Shown here piece by piece: positions 29,677 to 34,929 of a stretch of 34,929 bases of DNA. Source of the DNA: Pelagophyceae sp. CCMP2097 (Eukaryota > Sar > Pelagophyceae); NCBI GenBank assembly GCA_026770575.1, contig MU657188.1, forward strand, positions 331,185 to 366,113. The letters are read 5' to 3'. The position numbers and the translations under genes were made by a program. How positions within the stretch are numbered: position 1 is the stretch's first letter; each line of letters opens with the position of its first letter. The notes under the pieces were generated by a model. It was not told the DNA's origin. It did no database searches and saw only the letters and a list, made by a program, of their open reading frames with translations.

Positions 29677-30249
29677 CGCTGTAATTTACGGTATTTACAG
29701 GGAGGCCATAATCTGCTTTATCGTGGGCCTGTAATTTTTCCCAGAATTACCCTCGCTATTTGGTAAATCCACGGGAAAACGCGATGGCAGGCTTAGTCAG
29801 GCCGAGGGACCACCTGGTATTGTGGGTGAACGCGAAGGACCGAGAGCACGAGGTGCCAGCCTACATGGCGCACCTGCCCAAGACGCCGTATCGCGGCCAG
29901 GCGTTCATCGGCTGGGCGTAAAACGGTGCGCTTGGTCGGGCATCAGGCTCACAAGATGTCGCCAAAATTCGTGTATCTCGGAAACTGCCTCGTCTTCGAG
30001 CTTGCCAGCCAGGTTCTCAGCCCCGGGAGGGGCCTCCCTACGCGCCTAGACCCATCGCAGCCCGAATCAGCGCAGCCCGAAAATATGAGCTTCCAATTGC
30101 TCTGCAATTCTGTGTGTAAGGTAATTACCCAGCAATTACTGTAATTACCAGACCCCAAGATCCTTTACACCGTAATTGCCCACCTATACGCGCCGCCACG
30201 AACTTTCAAGCGGACTCGGATGTGATTGAATTCGGGTGGATGCGACGAT
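29677..30249. other. Mostly non-coding; one short ORF
   Basis: This region is AT-richer, with repeated GTAATTAC-like motifs around 30118-30150 (GGTAATTACCCAGCAATTAC and following). Apart from the short ORF at 29784-29921 nothing coding is evident. Confidence 0.4.
29784..29921 (+). CDS. Small ORF, 45 residues, unrecognised
   Basis: An ATG-to-TAA frame encodes MAGLVRPRDHLVLWVNAKDR, then EHEVPAYMAHLPKTPY and RGQAFIGWA. The composition is that of folded protein, with aromatic residues and few repeats, and the frame remains open upstream of the ATG to about 29730. It may be the last exon or a remnant of a larger gene. Confidence 0.3.
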   Translation: MAGLVRPRDHLVLWVNAKDREHEVPAYMAHLPKTPYRGQAFIGWA

Positions 30250-30490
30250 GGTGCGGCCTCCGTTTCGATGACCGCGCGGCCTCCGGTTCTTTGCGCGTCA
30301 CGCTCGTCGCCGGGTCCGTGGCCGGCGGCTGCCGTCGCTTTTCAGCACTCGCTCGGCTCGCCGCGGGTTTTGGCGTGTCGAGATGGCGCGCAGCGGGGCT
30401 CTGGGCCCTTTACAAATATGCTCTTCCTGGCCACGCGCATCATCGACGCGTTCCGATATCACCCTCGATCGCTGCTGCTGCGACGAGTGA
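30240..30490 (+). repeat. Family B repeat, copy 2, with short GTGCGGCCTC array
   Basis: It starts with two array units (GGTGCGGCCTCCGTTTCGAT and a variant). The family B blocks follow: GCGTCACGCTCGTCGCCGGG, GGCTGCTGCCGTCG or equivalent, GGGTTTTGGCGTGTCGAGA, CTCTTCCTGGCCACGCGCAT and CATCGACGCGTTCC. The TATCTACTTTAGC terminus is missing in this copy. Confidence 0.6.
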
Positions 30491-30679
30491 CGTTGGCACC
30501 CGGGGTGGGGTTGATCTGCAAGATTTTTTCCCGAGGCGGGCCACGCACCCGCATCGTCTCCAGGCTCTTCGTCTGTGGCAGTGTTCGCATCGTGGGGCCG
30601 CCGAGCATCATTCCACGATGCAATTCGCAACGCTCCTCGCGGCGTTCGCCGCAACAGGCCGACCACCGCCGCAACCATT

Positions 30680-32872
30680 TTACTTCTTATAAGGATACTT
30701 TGCGCCGCACCGCATTTGGTCGAGGTCGGCGCGGTACTTGGCCTCCTTTGCATCTCCGAGCCTCTTTTTTATGCACGTGGCATATTCCTGGTAGGGTAGA
30801 GCCACGTTTATTCGTCCGAGGCGCCAAAGCAGCAGCGCGAGCTTGTTCAGCGACGTCCCGACGTCCGAGTGGTCCGGCCCGAGCTCCTTCTCGCGGATCG
30901 CGAGGGCGCGGCGGTACAGCGGCTCGGCGGCGTCGAGCTCGCCCTGCGCCTTCAGCAGCCGCGCGAGGTTGTCCAGCGAAATCGCAACGCTCGGGTGGTC
31001 CAGCCCGAGCTGCCTCTGCCTGATCGCGAGGGCGCGGCGGTACAGCGGCTCGGCGGGTTCGAGCTTGCCCTGTGCCTGCAGCACCGCCGCGAGGTTGCCC
31101 AGCGACGTTGCGATTTCCGGGTGGTCCGGCTCGAGCTGCCTCTCGTATATCTCGAGGGCGCGGAGGTAGAGCGGCTCGGCGGCGGCGAGCTTGCCCTGCG
31201 CCTGTAGTAAAGACGCGAGGTTGCCCAGCGACTTTGCGACGTCCGGGTGCTCCGGCCCGAGCTGCTTCTCGCGGATCTCGAGAGTGCGGCGGTACAGCGG
31301 CTCGGCGGCGTCGAGCTTGCCTTGCACCCTCAGCAGCTCTGCGAGGTTGCTCAGCGACGTCGCGACGTCCGGGTGGTCCGGCCCGAGCTGTTTCTCGCGG
31401 ATCTCGATGGCTCGGCGGTTGAGCGGCTCGGCGGCGTCGAGCTTGCCCTGCGCCTCCAGCATCCCCGCGAGGTTGCCCAGCGATGTCGCGACTTCTGGGT
31501 GGTCCAGCCCGAGGTGCATCTGCCTGATGGCGAGGGCGCGGCGGCAAAGCGGCTCGGCGGATTCGAGCTTGCCCTGCTTCTCCAGCAGCAGCGCGAGATT
31601 GTGCAGCGAAATCGATACGCTCGGGTGGTCCGGTCCGAGCTGCTTCTCCTTGATTTCGAGGCTGGAGCGGTAGAACGGCTCGGCGGCGTCGAGCTTGCCC
31701 TGCTTGGTCAGCAACGATGCAAGATTTCCCAGCGACGTGGCGATCTCCGGGTGGTCCGGCCCGAGGTGCTTCTCGTCGATTTCGAGGGCGCGTCTGTACA
31801 AAGGCTCGGCGGATTCGAGGTTGTCCTGCGCTTCTAGGAGCTCTGCGAGGTTGTGCAGCGTGTCCGAGTACTCCTGCGAGTCCTCGCCGAATTCGGCCAG
31901 GGCCATGTCGCAGAGGCACTCTCGGACGACGGTCAGGAGGTCGTGCGCGATGAGCTTAGACAGGAGGTTGTCGAAAGCTTGGAGCTTCGACCTTTTGTGT
32001 TTTCGCTTCTGAAGCGATCTTTCCGGTAACGAAACGGCGCTCTCGACGGCGCCGTCGAGGCTCGCCGTCCCGCCGCCGGCGATGGACTCGAGGACCCTCA
32101 TGCGCCCGGCGACTCCGAAGTTGCCGGAGAAGTAATTCCGGAAAAACTCGTAAGAGGCGTGCGTCTTCGCCTTAAACTTGAGGAGCTGGACGTGGTGGAC
32201 CTGGAGCTCGACGATCATGGACGTGCCGTCCGGCAGCCGGAGCCGCAAGTTGATGAGGACGTCGCGGTACCCGTTGAAGAGCGGTTTCCGGAAGCGGTTC
32301 TTGCTGCGGACGACTTCGCAGGACTCGTCAGAAGAGTCCTCGAGGACGCGCTGCAGGACGGCGACGAGCGAAGCCTCGTCGCCGCAGACGATGGAGCCGC
32401 GCGCGACGTCGACGAGGCGGGCCGCGTCGCCGTCGTACTCGTCCTTCGCCTTTTCCGCCGCGCGCTCCCGAGTCTTCAAAGGCACCGCCGAGTAAGCGCG
32501 GAGAGGTTTGCCCTCTTCGCCGTCGGTGCACGCCTCGCGGATCATCTCCTTGTCCGGGTCGAGGCCGGCTTCGGTGACGACGCGCCGGGAGAAGGCGTCT
32601 AGAGCCTCTTTGGCGGCGGGCGCGCGGTCGTAGAGCGCGTCGAGCATCGCGTCGACGTCGGCCGCGGCGTCGATTTCCTGGCGGAGGATTTCGCCCACGT
32701 CGTCAAAGGCCGCCGCGCCGTTTGGCATGAAGTCGAGCGCTGCGTTGCGGAGCTTGTCTCGCCCGGCGAAAAAGCCTTTGAGCGTCTTGTAAAAGGCCTC
32801 GACCTCGGGAGTCTGCGCGGCATCGCGCGGGCGCTGCGGGCGCCGGCGTGGGCCGCAGTGCGCGCCGCCCAT
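30680..32872 (-). CDS. RelA/SpoT-like domain plus kinesin-light-chain-type TPR protein
   Basis: The first ATG of the frame is at 32872, giving 730 residues. Earlier codons to 32971 lack an ATG. Residues ~130-270 resemble the RelA/SpoT-like fold: SAVPLKTRERAAEKAK, DVARGSIVC, VVRSKNRFRKPLFNGYRDVL and ELQVHHVQLLKFKAKTH, then YEFFRNYF. From about residue 345 there are eight full 42-residue TPR units of the type SLGNLA.LL..QGKLDAAEPLYRRALEIREKQLGPDHP.VA, plus a diverged ninth. Proteins of this combination are common in marine protists and are probably scaffolds. Synthesis of (p)ppGpp should not be assumed, because I have not verified the catalytic residues. The 126-bp DNA repeats could expand or contract without a frameshift. 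A TA-flanked MITE lies about 100 bases upstream of the start. Confidence 0.9.
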   Translation of the reverse strand: MGGAHCGPRRRPQRPRDAAQTPEVEAFYKTLKGFFAGRDKLRNAALDFMPNGAAAFDDVGEILRQEIDAAADVDAMLDALYDRAPAAKEALDAFSRRVVTEAGLDPDKEMIREACTDGEEGKPLRAYSAVPLKTRERAAEKAKDEYDGDAARLVDVARGSIVCGDEASLVAVLQRVLEDSSDESCEVVRSKNRFRKPLFNGYRDVLINLRLRLPDGTSMIVELQVHHVQLLKFKAKTHASYEFFRNYFSGNFGVAGRMRVLESIAGGGTASLDGAVESAVSLPERSLQKRKHKRSKLQAFDNLLSKLIAHDLLTVVRECLCDMALAEFGEDSQEYSDTLHNLAELLEAQDNLESAEPLYRRALEIDEKHLGPDHPEIATSLGNLASLLTKQGKLDAAEPFYRSSLEIKEKQLGPDHPSVSISLHNLALLLEKQGKLESAEPLCRRALAIRQMHLGLDHPEVATSLGNLAGMLEAQGKLDAAEPLNRRAIEIREKQLGPDHPDVATSLSNLAELLRVQGKLDAAEPLYRRTLEIREKQLGPEHPDVAKSLGNLASLLQAQGKLAAAEPLYLRALEIYERQLEPDHPEIATSLGNLAAVLQAQGKLEPAEPLYRRALAIRQRQLGLDHPSVAISLDNLARLLKAQGELDAAEPLYRRALAIREKELGPDHSDVGTSLNKLALLLWRLGRINVALPYQEYATCIKKRLGDAKEAKYRADLDQMRCGAKYPYKK

Positions 32873-32973
32873 GGGCCGATGATCGCGACGCAAGTTCCGG
32901 CCGAAGGAAGGGTCAGTCGGCCGGAAGGGAGAAACTGCCAACCTATATCGACCGGAGAAGAAGAAGATCAATA

Positions 32974-33681
32974 GACAGCTTCACTTTTTTCAAGCAACTT
33001 TCAAGCAACTTTCAAGTTGCTTTCAAAGACTGCATTTGCGTGTAAAGTTGATTGAAAGTTGCTAACTTTCAAGCTCAGCTTGAATTCAAGCTACTTTCAA
33101 GCAGCTTTCAAGTTGCTTTTAAAGCGCGGAAATGCTTTTAAAGCGCGGAAAGAGTTCGTTGGATGAGCGTTGAGAGAGCGTTAGATGAGCGTTAACCCGG
33201 CGCGGGCGCGCGGCGCGGGCGCGCCGCGGGCGCGCCGCGCGGGCGCGCCGCGCGGAGGGGGCGGGGCGCGGCCTCTGGCGGGCGGGGCGGCGACGATGGT
33301 GCCCGCGCCTCCGTCGAGGCGCGGGCCGGTCGCGGGGCCGACGTGCCCCGTCCCGCGCGCCGGTCGCGGGGCCGACGTGCCCCGTCCCGCGCGCCATGTC
33401 ACCTGGGTGGCCGAAGGAAGGCGCCCTTAACGCCGCTTCGCGCTCACGTTGAAGCGACAAAAGATATGTTGAAAAAGTAGCGTGAAAAGTAGCTTTGAAA
33501 AAAGTGAACTTGTCTAATTCCATCATCGAGTCTGAAGGATCTGAGCGCGCTGGGCGCATCGGCGTCAGCAGAAGATGCGCATAGCACAGTCGGCTTGGTT
33601 CTTGCTCGTTAAAGCGTTTTAGGCGACGTTATGCAAAGTGCGAGGTCAGCTTGAAAGTAGCTTGAAAAAAGTGAAGCTGTC
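32974..33681. mobile_element. TA-flanked MITE, 708 bp, with internal second end
   Basis: The left end GACAGCTTCACTTTTTTCAA and its exact reverse complement at the right end form inverted repeats of at least 22 bp. They continue imperfectly as CAACTTTCAAGC-type repeats. TA flanks both ends (32972-32973, 33682-33683). A third related end sits inside, with AAAAAAGTGAACTTGTC at about 33498-33514, also followed by TA. The interior includes GCAACTTTCAAGTTGC palindromes and a GC-rich core. No transposase is present. Confidence 0.75.
33185..33395. repeat. GC-rich core with GGCGCGCC motifs and a 34-bp tandem duplication
   Basis: Repeated GGGCGCGCCG blocks occupy about 33190-33260. An exact duplication of a 34-bp unit beginning GGTCGCGGGGCCGACGTGCC lies at 33328-33361 and 33362-33395. 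This sits inside the 708-bp MITE and differs sharply in base composition from its ends. Confidence 0.8.
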
Positions 33682-33711
33682 TAATAATTCAATTTTCCGT
33701 ATTCGGCAATT

Positions 33712-33851
33712 GCGGTGGCTGGCGCTCGGCCTCGACGTGCACCACCTGGACCTGATTGTGCCCACGCCGCCCGACGGCGTTGCGACGGCTGGCGCTGGGC
33801 CTCGACGTGCAGTGCCTGGACCTGATCGTCTCCATGTCGTCTGACGGCGTC
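33712..33851 (+). repeat. 70-bp tandem duplication
   Basis: Units at 33712-33781 and 33782-33851 share GGCTGGCGCT, GGCCTCGACGTGCA and CCTGGACCTGAT. The period is not a multiple of three, so the protein-like reading (LALGLDV..LDLIV) changes frame between units. That suggests a non-coding or decayed sequence. Confidence 0.7.
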
Positions 33852-33920
33852 GTGGCGGACCCGGCGCTCGACGTCGACGTGCCGCGCCTGGACCCACCCT
33901 GCCGCGGCACGGGTGTGCTG

Positions 33921-34016
33921 CTGAGATAGCGCGTGGAGCGGGACTCTCTGTGACATACTCTTGCTCAACACGTTCATCATGGCCGCGTTCTGAGATAGCG
34001 CGTGGAGCGGGATTCT
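33921..34016 (+). repeat. 27-bp block duplicated at 69-bp spacing, related to family B
   Basis: CTGAGATAGCGCGTGGAGCG with its continuation GGACTCT/GGATTCT occurs at 33921-33947 and 33990-34016. The same block, GAGACAGCGCGTGGAGCGGG, is inside family B copy 1, so these are fragments of that family. Confidence 0.6.
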
Positions 34017-34162
34017 CGTGCTGGACACACGTTTTCAACATTTTTTTTCACACCTTTTAAGTCTCGCAGACAATCTACTTAAGCGCCGGAAGCCAAAGTG
34101 CCAGAGCAGAGGACCGGTCTCAAGGCGCCGTCTCGAGAAGCCGGAGTCTGGAGCTAGGAGCT

Positions 34163-34370
34163 AGGAGCAGGGACGGGTTCGGGTTTGCCCTTCAACCCGC
34201 GGGTCGGGTTCGCCGGGTTTGCGCGTTTTGGCCGACCCGTCTTTGAGCGCGTCTGACCGTGGCCCGAACCAGACCCAAGAAGACGGGATAGGTCGCTCGA
34301 CAACACCGCGACCCGAGGGTGCGCCACAAATTAAAAACCCGGCCCGACCCGAATACACCGTCCCTGCTCC
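34163..34370 (-). mobile_element. TIR element family C, copy 6, full length (208 bp)
   Basis: The termini AGGAGCAGGGACGG and CCGTCCCTGCTCC are inverted repeats. Internally, on the minus strand, it holds GTATTCGGGTCGGG, GGGTCGCGGTGTTGTCGAGC, CGGCCAAAACGCGCAAACCC and CGGGTTGAAGGGCAAACCCG. The bases just left of it (GGCGCCGTCTCGAG) are satellite-like, consistent with the orientation rule seen at other copies. Confidence 0.75.
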
Positions 34371-34379
34371 GAGTCCTGC

Positions 34380-34749
34380 CCCGTGCCGGCGACCGTGCGG
34401 CCTCAGTACCAGCGACCGTGCGGCCTCCGAGGCGACGACCATGCGGCTCCCGTTTTGACGATCGTGCGGCCTTCGTGTCGAAGTGCGTGCGGCCTCTGTG
34501 CCGACGACCGTGCGCGTCATGCTCGTCACTGGATCGCTCAGCGGGGCCGACGGCTGCTGCCGTTGGCGCTGGTCGCTCGCACCTTTTCAGCAGCTTGCCC
34601 CGTTCGCCACGGGCTTTGGCGTGTTGAGATCGGGACTCTCGGCTCGACCTTTCGCCGACATCTCTTCCTCGCCACGTTCATCATCGATGCCTTTGCTGTA
34701 AGAATTGCGAATCATCTACTTTAGCTCGGAGGCTCGAGAGCACAGACGG
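34380..34749 (+). repeat. GTGCGGCCTC array followed by family B copy 3
   Basis: Array units (GGCGACCGTGCGGCCTCAGT and variants) occupy about 34380-34515. Family B follows, with GGCTGCTGCCGTTGGCGCTG, GGTCGCTCGCACCTTTTCAG, GGGCTTTGGCGTGTTGAGA, CATCATCGATGCC and an end reading CATCTACTTTAGCTCGGAGG. It adjoins the 3' end of a WD40 gene. Confidence 0.65.
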
Positions 34750-34813
34750 AGGAGTGGACCCATGGGCCGTTGACCCCCCGGTGACTGCGTCCATAGAAGG
34801 CGCGTCCACTGTA

Positions 34814-34929
34814 TTACATCACGGCACTCCAGACCCGCGCCGTCCAGTCGTGGCTCGCCGTCACGACGCGCTCGCCGTCGGGCGAGAACACGCAGCAATT
34901 GACGCAGTCGGTACTATGCCCGTCGAGCG
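34814..34929 (-). CDS. WD40-repeat protein, 3' end only (runs off the right edge)
   Basis: The minus-strand frame is open from the right edge to a TAA at 34814-34816. It encodes a single WD40 blade: LDGHSTDCVN, then CCVFSPDGERVVTASHDWT, then ARVWSAVM and stop. The GH dipeptide, the FSPDG turn, the S-H-D triad region and the terminal RVW (WD position) are all in place. WD40 propellers are protein-interaction scaffolds. One blade does not tell the partner or pathway. As the last blade is complete and the stop follows at once, the protein ends with its propeller. The remaining exons lie beyond the window. Confidence 0.85.
   Translation of the reverse strand, partial: LDGHSTDCVNCCVFSPDGERVVTASHDWTARVWSAVM

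Noticed and set aside
30687..31919. 410-codon Arg/Ala-rich frame over the TPR region
   Set aside because: Shifted frame of the 126-bp TPR repeats on the same strand, with no TPR pattern.
32873..32971. Extra 33 N-terminal residues of the TPR protein
   Set aside because: They would begin at TTG; the first ATG of the frame is at 32872.

Overview
This window looks like nuclear DNA of a GC-rich unicellular eukaryote, most likely an alga or related protist. The evidence is spliced genes, a eukaryotic replication subunit (POLD3), a RAP domain, a Pro-Thr-rich secreted protein, kinesin-light-chain-type TPRs and a WD40 repeat. Introns use GT-AG or GC-AG, and every downstream exon begins with G. A pelagophyte-like stramenopile, haptophyte or dinoflagellate would fit; the lineage is inference and cannot be settled from the sequence.

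Layout: 1-1572 (minus) holds the C-terminal half of a Pif1-type helicase, frame-shifted and running off the left edge. 1.6-4.3 kb is repeat-rich, with a 50-base G homopolymer, a repeat copied twice and a damaged coding relic. 4306-15232 (plus) is a ten-exon gene that I could join in frame into 545 codons: an ATP-grasp (D-Ala-D-Ala-ligase-like) enzyme fused to a SET/post-SET methyltransferase domain. Its introns reach 3.9 kb and are packed with 12-bp-period satellites. 16.5-16.9 kb carries a RAP-domain exon, and 17030-18964 (minus) a secreted PT-repeat protein. 19968-21133 is a terminal-inverted-repeat element. 21853-24632 (plus) is a two-exon POLD3 homologue with a satellite-filled intron. 24.9-28.5 kb is a repeat field. 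28516-28881 is a TA-flanked MITE, followed within 5 bp by a 790-bp palindrome with ~297-bp arms. 30680-32872 (minus) encodes a RelA/SpoT-like plus TPR protein. 32974-33681 is a second TA-flanked MITE. 34814-34929 (minus) is the 3' end of a WD40 protein.

The genes do not form an obvious pathway. What unites the window is its repeats. A ~210-bp TIR element (six copies, three inside introns) abuts 12-bp satellite arrays on the same side in five of six copies, suggesting a composite repeat that enlarges introns. Many long open frames here arise only because the satellites have a period divisible by three, and I have not annotated them as genes.
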